Notes under the pieces: generated by a model | The model's input: the letters and a program-made list of their open reading frames with translations, nothing else | What the model was told of the DNA's origin: nothing | Database searches by the model: none | Assembly (NCBI GenBank): GCA_000750105.3 | Contig: JPHH03000018.1 | Span: 186,001-250,000, forward strand | DNA from: Tolypocladium sp. Sup5 PDA-1 | Taxonomy: Eukaryota; Ascomycota; Sordariomycetes; Hypocreales; Ophiocordycipitaceae | Direction: 5' to 3' | Length of the DNA: 64,000 nt | Translations under genes and position numbers: made by a program | Shown here: in pieces, positions 33,166-45,111 of the stretch | Position numbering within the stretch: position 1 is the first letter of the stretch | How the letters are laid out: every line of letters starts with the position of its first letter

Positions 33166-33468
33166 GATTCGGGCCTCGCTCATAGCGATAGCTTTAGTCG
33201 GCCGTTCGCACTCCTGACTCTTTCTTCTTCAGCCGCACGATGAGCTGGCCTAAACACCGCCACACTGGGGAAACGACACCTTTTGCCATCTCCACGTGCG
33301 CATGTTTTATACTTATGCATATCACCATCTCGTTGAGTGACTTCCGTCACATTTATCTGCGACAACGCCCTCAATTTTCGTGGAGAAGTACTTCCAGACC
33401 TTTGCTTAACGCCAATGAGCCCTTCACTCTTCTTCCTGCACCTGATTCCATTCTTCCAAGCTGCGGAG

Positions 33469-34365
33469 ATGTGTCGTATACTCCAAAGTTTGGTTGCTTT
33501 GGGGGCTACGCTCCTCCTGCCGATTTCCCACACACTCGCGACAGCAGTCGCGGTCCAGCCCAGCAAGCTTACAAACAGACACGCCGCGGTGGACAAAGAA
33601 GCCAGAATCGGGAGATGGGTCGACAACGACATTCGTCAAGTCCCCGCGTCGCCTTAATTTAATCTCAAGGCAGCCTCGCACGCCTTATTCCGACAAAAGT
33701 CCTTGCAAGACGACACTGTACAGCAGGGCTTTGCCTTTGACAACAAGAACCGCCGCTTCTTTGTTGCTCAGCGCCGCAATGGCTCCCCCGACAAGGCTGT
33801 CGATCTGTGCATCACGTTGTTGGAATTTTCGGGGAAGAATATGGGGCACATGTATCTCAAGGGCTTCGGGCATGGCGTCGCTTTTGCGGCGCATGGAGAA
33901 GGCGCAGACACCTTCTTATGAACCGAAGTAAACGCCAGCAGCAGCGTTTACGGACAGCAGCTGGTGCAATTCAAGTTTGTCAATCGCAAGACTTTATAAA
34001 GCCAAATCGATGACTTGTGTCGTTAATTTCCAACAGCCGACAATCAAGAGCAAGTCGGACGTGTTCCAGGGGTACGCAGCATACAGCCAGTACCTTACGT
34101 GCTTACTGGCACCTCCTATGAGCTTTGTGGCGGGAAAGTCAACCCGGAAGTGACGAGCATCGATATGAATACAGGAACGGTCCATAAAGGGCCAGAGTCT
34201 ACTAAAGCGGGCAGGTCCCTGACGTTTTTGGAGCCCAAGGGGCCGGCGGTATACCCCACGGCGGCTGGGGAGCCACGACTGTCCCTGACTTTGCTTCCAG
34301 TAAGAGCGATGGTGAGCGTCGCTCCAACTTATTCTATAAGAATGAGCTGGTACAGAAATAACGAC
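33469..34365 (+). pseudogene. Secreted beta-propeller-like protein, decayed
   Basis: ATG 33469 opens a signal peptide (QSLVALGATLLLPISHTLA) and about 30 mature residues, then the frame breaks near 33655. In other phases the family continues: DDTVQQGFAFDNKNRRFFVAQ, KGFGHGVAFAA, GYAAYSQYLYVLTGTSYE and RRSNLFYKNELV up to about 34365. These blocks match a fungal/actinobacterial secreted family annotated in databases as teichoic acid biosynthesis protein C-like, with a predicted propeller. A stop at 33919-33921 (TGA before TEVNA) replaces what looks like a Trp codon. At least one frameshift and this nonsense change make it non-functional. It lies immediately beside the Copia LTR. Confidence 0.7.
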
Positions 34366-34937
34366 CCAGCCTCGAATCTTTTAGGGGTGTTGCTATCGTT
34401 GTATATCTATACATTCAGCACATATCTCCCCCATCATAGCGAAGCACGGCGTAAACTCAAGGGTGTGACTTGGTGGGGCGACACAATTCGACGACTCAAC
34501 AATTCATCTCAGCCAGATGGTAAACTATTGATGATCCAATATAAGAAGGGGCCGTCGAAGGAAATAGACGACACGCGTTAACAAGGTGCCGGAACAAAGC
34601 AAGCCAGAGGGACGGCAATCGGCCTCGGCCTCCGCGTCTTTCATTCCGGGTCGGCGTCTTCCAATGATGTAATCTGGAGGCTTCCCTACACTGCTGTTCA
34701 TTGCCGTTCACATCAACGCTGAACCAACCTGTCTGTGGGCCCGGGGCTTGCGAAACGAACGTGAATTGCTGTAGTGAATGGCGTCAGGTTGCTGCTATTG
34801 TGATCTAGCTTCTACGGCTTGCATGGCAGGGCATCGGGCGACCGTATATAGAGGGTCACACCTTGGCTTCTTTTGTACCCAGCCTGACGCATGCCACACA
34901 GCAGTGGTAAAAGGTATGCCAAACCGCCACTCCTGGA
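34366..34937. other. Intergenic, no gene seen
   Basis: Only short frames; 3' side of the minus-strand membrane gene. Confidence 0.4.
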
Positions 34938-35578
34938 TTACTTGGCGGCCCGACGTGAAATCTTTTTTGTGTAGTTTCGGACATGGGTTTCGTAGCAGGC
35001 GATTACGAATAGCGCTACGTGTATGAGCCTGCATGACATGAAAGTTCTAAACGTCAGGGTTTAGATGGTGCAAAGATGGGCAAAGAGACTCACGTTTCAA
35101 GAACCCCGATAATCACAGCAGCTTGTACCATAACCAACACCTGAGAATTCTCTCCTTGTCCCTCCATACTCGAGCTCCACGTGGACCAGACAGCCGCCAT
35201 GAGTACGGAAACCGCGCCGAAGCCTAGCCAGAGGACAAGATGAACGCCGACACGTGCACCTGGGTGAATGTCTCGCCGATCGCTGCGTATCAGAGTGTAC
35301 ATTATCGCGATAAGCTCCCAGAACACTGAGAAGCCAGCCTAGTTCAAGTTCAGAGATAGGCGAATGAGAATATTGATAGTCTACGATGCGTTGCACGGGA
35401 CACTTACCGGAGGAACCAATACAATGATTGTGCCAGGCACAGAAAGGAGCCTAGCACCGACCCCAACAAGTACCAAACAAAGACTTATTGAAATTATGTG
35501 TAAACAGAACTTTGCTTTCCATGTTCTCTTAGTCGAGACTTTGAGGACATAGGCCAAGGTCTGGTCTTTATCCATCAT
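34938..35578 (-). CDS. Four-TM integral membrane protein, MARVEL-like topology (three exons)
   Basis: Exons 35578-35408, 35338-35094 and 35028-34938 give 168 residues; phases 0 and 2 fit. The introns have good signals (GTAAGT..CTAG; GTGAGT..CTGAC..TGCAG). Four hydrophobic segments are visible: about 18-40, 48-72, 90-110 and 122-155, with short polar ends and a basic C-terminus (RNYTKKISRRAAK). Small four-TM fungal proteins of this layout usually belong to or resemble the MARVEL group and sit in plasma membrane or secretory vesicles. Function is unknown. The gene is intact although the neighbours on both sides are broken. Either of two adjacent ATG codons could start it. Confidence 0.65.
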
Positions 35579-36461
35579 ACCAAACTGGACGGGAGCGGTG
35601 TGGTGCGACCGGATCAAAACAGCAGCGGTTTCGCCGCTGGGTATATATATGGCTTTATTTGGTCTGCTCCTAAGTCCTGGGAAGAGAATCTGCAATTTAG
35701 TCAAGTTGCATTCTTCTACCCCTGAAGAAGGTGGCTGAGCGGAAACGGAACATGACGCGCAGGAACCGTGACGTGGCTCAGCGGGTCCCTACATAAGTCC
35801 CCATATTGCCGCATTTCTTTTGCTGGCGATCCAATTGCCTCATATCATGTACATGGAAGAGTGTAAAGTCATTTATGTCTGCCTGTACGAAGTATCGCCT
35901 TCCAATACTCTCGGTGGTACCTCCTCGGACGCGTGCAGTGCGCAATAGACCGCCAGGTAGCTTACCAGCATGTGACTAGGCAAACGGTGTTTCTTGTTTG
36001 AACACTACCAGCTGGTAGAGGTATGCAACTGGGGCCTTGATGCTCGTGCTCTCTTTCCCCGATGGACCGCTTACGCGTCTATGCCGTCGCACGTCCCAAA
36101 TTTAGATACGAGGTGGAGCCTCAAATCCACAACAAGCCGTGGTTGTGGCATGTTTCTTTGCTGTACGGAGTACCAAACTAACGTTAAGATGCCTTGACCT
36201 TAGAAAGAAAACGAGAAAAAAGCTTTAACAAGCGGTTCGGCGGTTCCTGACGATGACGATCGATGACGCCCCCGCTGAAACAAGGCGTCGGCTTTAGCGC
36301 ACTCACCCCTAAGAGTGTTAATGGTTTCTCCCCTACTTGACTTAAGGATCAACAAGACGCCCAATCACACGCATTCAACTCTTATAAGGGATGAAACCTC
36401 CCAAAACCACCCAACTGCCCTTTATGCTGCCATTGTTCGCCTTCGCCCTGGCGTGGTAACT
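35579..36461. other. Intergenic between two membrane-protein loci
   Basis: Divergent promoter region of the four-TM gene and the MARVEL pseudogene. One TACGGAGTA nonamer at 36164-36172. Confidence 0.4.
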
Positions 36462-37139
36462 ATGGAATTCCGCATAATCACTACCGGCCAAGTGCTCCTG
36501 GCTGTGCTTCTCTTCGCAGAACTAGGTCTTACTAGTTATGGTATCTTTATCCCCAGGCCCGATAATGGTCAACACCTTCTTTCTGTTCTTGACACCGACC
36601 GTTTGCTAGCAGTCTTTTGCCACGATAACCTTCCGTCTGGGTTCAGACCCCCGTCCTCGTTCAGCTTTATGCTGTTGAACACCGTCTGGTCTATCGCCGC
36701 TCTTGGCTTTATTGCCGTCATACCTCTCGTTGTCTCTTACGCGCACCACAACGTTGTTGCTGTTTTTGTTCTTGCTACGACAGCCGTCTTCTGACTCGCC
36801 GGCTCCATTGCTGTGGCGGCGGTTTTGGGCACCATTGGCTACAACTGGACGAACGTTTATTCGGTTGCACAGCCTATGGTTGCTTTTAGCTTCTTCATCT
36901 GGTTCCTCTTCACCGTGTTGACATCTCTGGAGGTGGTGGGTCTTCTTAAGGGCATATCGTGCCGAGATATCACGGCCAATCGAGTTGCAGGAAAGCACCC
37001 GCAGGCAGGCAGACGAATAGCTGGATGGTCGGATATTAAGCAAGCATGGGCTGGAGCAGTAGACCATCATCGCCGAAGAACCAAGGGGTCCTCCTGGTCT
37101 GCTGGGTGGGTGTTGCAGGCTCATACGGCAATCACATAA
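36462..37139 (+). pseudogene. MARVEL-domain membrane protein with a single premature stop
   Basis: From ATG 36462 (MEFRIITTGQVLLAVLLFAE) the frame encodes a MARVEL-like protein of four hydrophobic segments. TGA at 36792-36794 interrupts it between TTAVF and LAGSIAVAAV, where related proteins have Trp. Beyond the stop the same phase stays open to 37139 and carries the last TM segment (SVAQPMVAFSFFIWFLFTVL) and a cytosolic tail. One TGG to TGA change would explain the damage, so this is a very recent loss, a polymorphic null, or a sequencing error. No intron is needed. Confidence 0.75.
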
Positions 37140-39252
37140 TAGTGTGAGGCTTGGCTTCCGGCCAAAACGTCTGGTGTCTCTTGGGACGGTCTCGGTAAAT
37201 GTAACCTAAGGGAGCAATGCCTCTCGTCACCCTCTGCTTGCAGGCTTCAAGTCGAATAATAGACCCTCTAGGGCAGAGCATCGGGACAGATCATTCAGCG
37301 CAACCAGCGACCAGCAATGAATCCGTTCGGGAAACTGGTCGACCAACCAATCCGTGCTCTCTTGAATTGAAAAATCTCTTCTCTCTCCACACATGTCTGG
37401 CGCAAGCCATTGAGGTAGTCTTGTAGTCGTGGAAGGTTGCGTTTGTCCCTTGACAATCTCCACAGAGAGCTTTTGCCAACAAATTCCAGCCAGGCGCCTA
37501 GCCCACATCGTCCCAAAGAAACCCAAGAGTTCTAGCACCTCAAAAGGAAACTTCCTAGGTTCTTTCATCTTCGTTGTTTCGATTCCCGTCTTTCGTCTAC
37601 TTCTGCGCTGGTGAAACTTCATTCCGCAACTGGTGTCTGTTGGTTCAGCGCTTGGTCCCCAGCCGCCGAAACCATGTGCGGTGCCCATCCCAGTCATGCC
37701 ACCGGCGTTTCCTTGTGAGAGTTTCCAGCCAGCTGGTTCTTGCCGACGCCTGGCGTAGATGCAGCCCACCCGTCGAACTGGGCGCGCGTTTATGCCCGTA
37801 CATTTCTCCAGGTCTTTGTCGCTTATGACCGGCCCTCGCTGTTCATTTTGTACGCCATGGGGAGACTCGACATTGCCTTCGCAGCCACGGCTACCTGTTT
37901 GCTGAGAGCCCATGGCAGGCGTATGTATGAGCCAGGATGTAGGATGTATTACAGTGCTCTCGTGACCTGTCTGAAAAGTGACACACTGCAGTATTTATAG
38001 TGAAGGGTAAAAAAAAAAAAAAAAAAAAAGAATCGGAAATTCTGACTCGAATATTCTACCGCCGTATAAATAAATTGTCGACGTACAATCATGGCGGGAT
38101 TCTTGGTCAAGTTGACAGGAGCCATGTGTTGATGATGATACATCCTGTCTCTACTTTCCTGCTCCTAATACATCTTCTGGTCACATGAATATTTCCCGCC
38201 ATGAAGGCAACAGGCAATTATACTAAAGAGTCGTATGCCGTGCAGATAAATGCAGCAGCTATTTACGTAAATAAATGAAGCACAACCAACGGAACGGAGC
38301 CCAGCAAGACCAAGACAGCAACACACTTAGACGCGTCGTTGAACGTCCCACTTTGTCTTGTAATCGCCCTCTTGTAATCGCCCCTTTCACCCTCCATGTA
38401 GGCAACAAGCAGTTGCAAATTATTATTGTTCGATGTGTGCGACGTAGCGTATGTTAAACCGCGGAATGGACCCCGGGAATCTAGGCAGTAACTGTCATGA
38501 ACAGCACGAGGGGAGCAGCATGAGGGGAGCAGCATAGGTGGTATTAAAAGGCGTATATTGCGTAGGCCCTAACCATAGACAGGACTGGCTAGGACTATTT
38601 ATATAGCACCATGTATCCCTTAGTACCTTACGCTAGGCGTAAAATATATTATATCCGATATACCTTGCAAGCTTAGGTACGAAATCTTACCAAGACCGTA
38701 GTATAACTATATATACCTTACTTATATAAGAGATAGTATAGGGAGTACGCCCCTATATAAGTCAGAGGTCCGATCCTCGGCTTGACCTACTATATGTGTG
38801 ATAGTAATAATAACTTAGTACTGTCTACGGGTAGGCCTTTCGCGGTGATGTTAATCTCTAGCCGGCCTCTCTAAAGTATTACTCTCTTATTAGTCTTATA
38901 ACTCCACCCCACGGATACGTTTTTAGCATCACATGAGCTATAGCAATATTGAGCTATTTATTAAGCAGTTGTCTCACCCGTGCTTGCCCTTTCCAACCCT
39001 TTTTTTTTCACCCCCTGGGCCGTCGATATATTTCCTGCAACTCTTCTAAGTATCTTCAATCGATTCCACTCCTATCTGCTCATGCCAGCTATTTGGCAGG
39101 ACGATTATTACCGATGTCAGCACAGGATTCTAAAATGCGAGGCCCATCCCTAGCTGTGTGTTTCGAACCATACAGCCTCGGTTTGATGGCGACCCCGAAT
39201 ACAACTGCCAGATGCGCATGCGGGTGGAAGGGTGATGAGTCTACAGGGAGAA
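37140..39252. other. Intergenic, partly AT-rich, with a 21-base poly-A run
   Basis: No gene is supported. A run of 21 A lies at 38009-38029. From about 38540 to 38940 the sequence is AT-rich with many short ATA/TAT stretches, like repeat-induced decay. A 228-codon minus frame at 37227-37913 has no recognisable domain. Confidence 0.5.
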
Positions 39253-39925
39253 AACAAATTTGCCAATTGGGGCTTCGCTATTATCCGGACAGCGTACAAC
39301 AACGACGCCCAATTTCAGCGCGTTTAGTCTAATAGACCGGGTGGTCCAGAAGCACAGCGATCTAGAGCAACGCGGTATCAGCGGGACTGTAGACTTGGAG
39401 GAGCGAGAATGTCGTGTTGATTTGGAAGCACTCGGTATTCCCTTGGCGGCTAACGCGCGCCCCAACGAGTTCCTTCACCGGTTCTAGAATGATGTATTTG
39501 AAGACCCTACTCGCCACGACGGCGCATTAGCTGCCGACATCGGTGCCTAGTTTGTAGAATGGATCGCAAAGACGGGCGGGAGGACTAATACGGGCGATGT
39601 ACGTTTTGCCGCTTGTATTCTGCTCGACGCCGAAACACTAGAGCAATTAGCAACCGTTCCGAGCGACTTCCCTGGCGACCGTCCCGAGGATTTCATGGCC
39701 CCATACTGGGTTAAGATGGTGGAGGCCGAGCTAGACCCAAGGCTTGAAGCCGCGTTTCGGGTCCGCTTGCACGGCGAGGATGGCCTGGTTGAATACTGGT
39801 TGGGCCGCAACCTCTTTAGAAGACGAGCCAGTGAGCTAGTGCGAAAAAGCGAAGATACTGATCCGCGTATACTCTATTATGGGCAAGCCCAAAACCTCTG
39901 TGACTCTGTAAGAAAACTAGAATAA
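39253..39925 (+). pseudogene. Unknown fungal family, two in-frame TAG stops and a frameshift
   Basis: The segment starts with NKFANWGFAIIRTAYNNDAQ in one phase and continues after about 39329 in another phase with IDRVVQKHSDLEQRG to 39925. That second phase is open for more than 200 codons apart from TAG at 39485-39487 and at 39548-39550. I recall the NKFA.WGF..YRTxY start as typical of an uncharacterised family expanded in Hypocreales, but I cannot give it a name or function. Both stops could come from Trp or Gln codons by C:G to T:A change. Confidence 0.55.
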
Positions 39926-41616
39926 CAAAATGAAACCATACGCAATCATTACTGCCGGGTGACTACACTATCTGATCGCTGTAAGGAAATGAAGTTTGGC
40001 CGTCCCCGAAGCACGGAGGTGATTCCTATATCATCGCGGAAACCTCGCCATCATACCACCTTGTATTTCTTTTTAACCTCCACAAGATTGAAGCCCCTTT
40101 TCGTGGCGATGGGACATGGCATGTATTGTTGGGGGCGGTTGTGTCTTCGAGTTGTTAGCATAGCCCCATGCGCATCTTATTGCCGCCTCTAGAGGTTGAT
40201 CCTGAACATCCACAGTCCTTTGCAATCCCGATGTCTCTGACAGCAACTTCAGTTCCTTGTTACCCAGTAGGTCCAATGCATTCTCAGCTTCGGCATCTTC
40301 ATTTACAGTCAAACGTTGATCCCCATTTAGCTCCAAAGTCAGATTCCAAAGGCACTGCCACCTTCGTCGCCAGACGTGAATGTGCTGTATTCGCCCATCT
40401 GGGTGGTCCTGACCGAGCACCCTCAATGGAGAAAGCATATTGAGGCCCGACCTTCTCTACGAGCGCCAGCACGGCGAAGTCATGGTAAACTCTGGATCAA
40501 CGTGTCGTTCTGCCGCAACGTGGTCCCAACCAAATTCGCAAACCGCCAAATACAGCCACTTGCTTGATCTCAGCCTGAAGTGCTTGATACTTTCAAGCCG
40601 ACAAAATTTCTGCTGAAGGACACACAAAGCCACAGGGTTAGAGCACATGCTGTCCAGCGCCACCCAATGATGCCGCCAGTCAGACTCTCCTGCTTGAGGG
40701 GAAGAATCCCACTGCATTTCTCCGGCTGGGCCTAGCAAGACACTGATTTGCTGGAGAACGTAAGAATTGGCTTCCACACCGACTCCTACCCTGGGCTGAG
40801 CACTTTCAGCTATCGTATCAGCCCCCAAACCTCATAGAAAGCTACCAATCGAAGCTTCGAGGCGCACGGCTCCTTAAGCTGCCGCTAGCACATTCTTTCG
40901 TATTGCATCACCATGCGCTCTAGGCATAGAAGCGATCCCGGAACATCTATGGGAAACGTGCCGAGTGTTCTTTCTTGGTGACAACGGCCGCGATCACTTC
41001 TCGAAAATAGGAACACGTGGCAAAAAGGTGAAGGCGCCTTCGTGAAGATGACAAAGGAATGCAGTTACTGCAGCCATCGCCGTTTGCCCCGAAGGGCAAG
41101 TTCGAGACATGTCAGACGATGGACCTGCTCTACGATGTGGAGCCGCACAAAACTCCGATCGCGAGTTGCAAGATGGCGGGGCGTGTCAACTTTCAAGTCC
41201 TTCGTCGCACGGGTCTCTTGTTGATCCTTTGGGCGGGGATAGGACGGCAAGTAAAGCGTCGTTGGAGGATGATCGACGGACTCCGTACGGAGTAATAATA
41301 AGGCTGCTAAGTATGGGTCAGCCCGGGGTGAAACGTGGGCGATCAGTTTTTGGGCTCACGAGTTCTGCCGCCCTAGGGTCGCGGGGCGCGTCCTCCATTG
41401 GTTGGCGTCGCGAAAGCGCGTCTCACTGGTTAAGTTGCCCCGCACGTGATTTTCCGTCGGGTTTCTGGAGTTTTTATTAGCTCAGATGACGAATCTGGAC
41501 CTGTAATAACTTAGCGGATGCGTCTGTACCCGCTTCGTTTCCCCCGGGCGACAGCACCCCGATGCTGATCGCCGTTCATCACCTTTTGACATTCAGGCTA
41601 TTTCGAGAGCGAGAAC
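39926..41616. other. Intergenic, no supported gene
   Basis: Two minus-strand open frames of about 120 codons (40073-40438, 40457-40828) are adjacent but unrecognised. A palindrome ACTCCGTACGGAGT at 41280-41293 includes one TACGGAGTA nonamer. Confidence 0.4.
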
Positions 41617-42495
41617 GTGCTATTTGCTTTGCCACCTCTAGACATCGCAACCGACGACGACGGAACTGACGCAATCGACTCCGCAAAGACCACGAATGGA
41701 ACACATGGAGTTCACCACGGCACAGCGCTCGTTGCCGGTCAAATCATAGCAGGGAACTCGTTCGGCACGGCCTACCTCAGCTACGACCGTAGGGGTAAGG
41801 AGCAGGTACAGGTAGCAAATGAGCCCGAAGGGAATACTATCTCCCCAGGGTACGTGTGCGCTCAGGGCTCGTCCAACTTCTCTAGCTGTGTAAGCATCAC
41901 TCTACCGAGAGTCACAATATCAGTTTGCGGCGCTACCGATAGCGACGGCGACAAACCATACGTGATTACACTAAACTTTCAGGAATGGCGATTCCCCCAC
42001 GGATGTCTTCCGGACCGTGGGCGTCAATTTCAGGAACAGGAGTTTATATTCTGAGAACATCACTAACAGAAGACTTGCCCAAGTCACGATGCATTATCAC
42101 TGCCGCCGGGCCGTAGATAGTCGATTTCGCCCATGATATACCGCAGAGCGCAGTTTTGTCGGCCTGGTTCGACAAGAACGGCATGAGAGCTCGCTCTCGA
42201 AGCAATGCAGCTATCACCGCCGTCAATAGCCCTAGCGATATCGTCCGTCTACGATCCGATCTACACAAAAGAACACTTGGACAATCGGACCTTTGCCATC
42301 GTGCCTAAGCCCATCGTATCGGAGGACAAGGGCTATTCTCTTGTCGTGCACTTTCTGTCCATCAGCGATGATCTCTAGCATTCGGCGACTGAGTACCACA
42401 ACCAGCTAGTCCACAATAACGCCGTCCCGGCTGCGTACCTCTTCGCCAGGTTTGCATACACAGCATTCGGCCTGGTGAAGAGCTTTGTCTTGTAA
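41617..42495 (+). pseudogene. HNH-endonuclease-domain protein, decayed
   Basis: The N-terminal part (41617-42054) is open and includes VRVANEP-like and YVITLNFQEWRFPHG segments of the fungal HNH-domain family. After frame changes, the nuclease core is readable: RCIITAAGP, VDFAHDIPQSA, WFDKNGM, NSPSDIVRLRSDLHK, DNRTFAIVPK, VVHFLSI and YLFARFAYTAFG, ending at TAA 42493-42495. The His of the AH.IPQ motif and the Asn/His of N..SLRSDLH are present. Stops at 42114-42116 (TAG after AAGP) and 42376-42378 (TAG in DDL-HS), plus at least two frameshifts, make it inactive. The intact family members are of unknown role. Confidence 0.72.
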
Positions 42496-43080
42496 GGTAC
42501 GCATCGACGATGAGCGCTCGTGGAGTGTGGCAAAGAAGACTGGACGATAAGAGTTCACGACCAGGACCAGCAAGTGCGGCAACCAGGAATTGAAGAAGAC
42601 CTATATTAGTTACTGTTGGGTTTTATTGCATATGTCAAATCACTGATCGGGTTTTACAATTGACTCGCACCTCTTGTCGTCACCATTATTAGGTATGTAA
42701 CGTCTTGTGCCCACCTCTCGCTACCTTCCCTTTGTGATATTGGTCCGCCCGTTGTCCATTGTGAACCGTCGCACTAAAATTTGGTGGGGACCTACTCTTG
42801 CACGGTCATCTCGTGGATCAGGGCCTAAAACTCAATGCTAGCGTAGCGGGGGCAACGTCGGCCTACGAGATGGCCCTTGTACTTCGGCAAGTCCGGACAT
42901 CTGGCAAGTTTTGCTGTGGTACCTTGCCTCAGTTTGCTCCAGCTCTTGCCCACGCACGCCTCTCGTGCGAGTCGACCCGACTCGACCGACCGTCGCGAAG
43001 TCCAGCAAGACCGCACCATCTCCTCATCGGCCAGTCGGGAGTCTGGCGCGCTGCCAAAAGTCACCGCCATCCAGGAAAGG
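42496..43080. other. Intergenic, promoter of the GT64 gene
   Basis: No gene supported. The GT64 frame is open upstream of 43081 as far as 42877, so a longer N-terminus cannot be excluded. Confidence 0.4.
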
Positions 43081-44355
43081 ATGACAGCGGTGAACTCTGT
43101 ACTAGGCTGCGTCAAGTCGCGCGCCTTTCGGCGCGTCACCACCGTCGTCCTCGTCTTCTCGCTGACGGCCGGCCTCATTCTCGCAATCTTCCACTTTACG
43201 CCCGAGCACGACCTGCGCAGGCTGGGCAAGAACATTGGCAATGCAGTGGGCATCAAGCCGGGCGAGAAGGCGAGGATACCGACGTGCAAGAGCATCAACT
43301 ACACGGGGTCTGCGGGGATGTGGCATGACGCTCAGACAAAGTATGCCAATTTGCGCGACGACAAGTTTACGTACGTTCAAGGAACCGTCCCCCTTTTCCC
43401 TTGTTACACAGATCGCAGAAGACAGATCTATCTTCTGCACGTTGGTAGAGCTGTCTAAATTTTCGAGAACGAATCGCGAACAAACACTGTGGGGATGGCA
43501 GTGCTCTGTACGTCTGTCTCTGCGCGTCGATGGAGTTGTCCAAATCGTCAGGAACAAATCGCTAACTTATAAGGGGGAAATACCCCTACTCTATACTACA
43601 GTATCGCCATGCAAACATACCAGCGCGACAATGAGCTAGCCGAGACGCTACACAACCTCCTTGAAAAAAAGATCCCCTCGCTCCTCGAAGTCGTCATCGT
43701 ATGGAACGACCTCGAGGCTACGCCCCCCCAAGACCACACCTCGGAGCACGGCGTCCCCGTACGGTACCGCCGCTCCAAGCACAACTCGCTCAACGAAAAG
43801 CTCTGGCCCGATCCGGCCTACCAGACGCAGGCCATCCTCCTCTCTGACGACGACGTTTACTACCACCCGGACGACCTCGAGTTCGTCTTCCAGACATGGC
43901 GCAAGTTCGGCAGGCACAGAATGACCGGCGCCCTTGCCCGCTGCGCGATGCCCCTCCCCGACGGTACCTGGAAGTACAGCTTTTGCTCCCAAGATGCGAG
44001 TGAGGATGTCTACTCAATGATACTTACCAACCTAGCCTTTGCCCACATCTCTATCATGGACTACTACTCCTCCGAGAACTTGGCCGCGAAGAGGGTCCGC
44101 CAGTACGTGGATAAGCACTTCAACTGCGAGGACATTGCGCTCAACTACGTCACCGCGCTGCTCACTGGCGACGGGCCCCTGCTCGTCAAGGGCCGCGACA
44201 ACTATGTCAACATGGTGCCCGAGGTAGGCATCAGCACGAAGCCACACCACCTCGAGGCCCGCAGCGCATGTCTGTACGACCTGGCAGAGATTTTCAGCTG
44301 CATGCCTCTCGTCAACGAGACGGCCCATATTGAGCGCGGTGTTATTATATTATAG
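43081..44355 (+). CDS. Glycosyltransferase family 64 (exostosin-like), two exons
   Basis: Exons 43081-43370 and 43602-44355 give 347 residues. A cytosolic N-terminus of about 20 residues is followed by one TM (VTTVVLVFSLTAGLILAIF), a type II Golgi topology. The intron of 231 bases (GTACGT..TACAG) splices KF to T-IAMQTYQR, recreating the start of the GT64 domain (FT..TYxR). The DxD motif is LSDDDVYYHPDDLEF (Asp169-171), followed by GALAR, HFNCEDIALNYVTALLTG and GISTKPHH, all EXTL2/EXT C-domain features. Family members transfer GlcNAc/GalNAc or related UDP-sugars. Fungal members are little studied. Intact among pseudogenes. Confidence 0.85.
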
Positions 44356-45111
44356 TTACACGGTAGGACAATTTGCAAGGCGACCTGCCTTAGTTGCCCT
44401 GTTTTGTGGGTTTCTTTGCAAATGTTTTAGATCGGAGCAAATGTTATAAGTGTTTCTGCGGATACTGGGAGTATTTGTCTTTTCTCTAACTGCTGTGGTC
44501 ATGTTAATTGCCTTGTAAAATACTGAAAGAAAATATTCTTGCCCCGTCGAGCGAGTATTAACTGCAGACCTTGGTGAGGAGGCAACCTGCTACAGGTGAA
44601 GGACGCCGTAGTATCGAAGCACAAGCAAGGCGGCGTGCGATAAGTCGTTCGAGACCCTTGCCGAGGCAGGAGAGGTCCATCTTACCCAGCTTCTTGATCA
44701 TAATTACGGATACTTCAGCTTCCCCCAAATAAGCTAGCGAGAGGCAGATTAGTAGCTGGGTCGATGACGACTAGCGAATACTGGCTGTTATGTAGCTTTC
44801 TGCAACTCTTGCCCTTTTTTGCTCTTTATAATAATAAGATCAGAAATGTATCGGTATGGTAAAAAAATTCTTAGTTATGCGGGCTGACCGACAGGCAGTG
44901 TGTTACCGCTTCGTTTAGACGAAACGGGAACGAGCATGGGACGCCATGGTAAACGAGGTTAATCACATCAGATTATACCGCTGAACGAGGCGTGCATGTC
45001 AGACCCTCACCCAACCGAGCCACAGAGCAATTAATAAACCTGTGGATAATATCTTCTCGTTCCGAAATTCCCTCCCGAATGCAGGCAAGTAAGTAGGCGC
45101 ACTTGAACGAC
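44356..45111. other. Intergenic, no gene
   Basis: 3' region of the GT64 gene and promoter of the Zn2Cys6 gene. Nothing recognisable. Confidence 0.4.

Noticed and set aside
37227..37913. 228-codon minus-strand frame
   Set aside because: No recognisable motif, no splice structure and low-complexity surroundings; kept as intergenic.
38009..38029. Poly-A run as the tail of a retroposed element
   Set aside because: No target duplication and no LINE- or mRNA-derived sequence precedes it.
40073..40828. Two adjacent minus-strand frames of about 120 codons
   Set aside because: Could be two exons of one gene, but no convincing splice pair joins them and no family was recognised.
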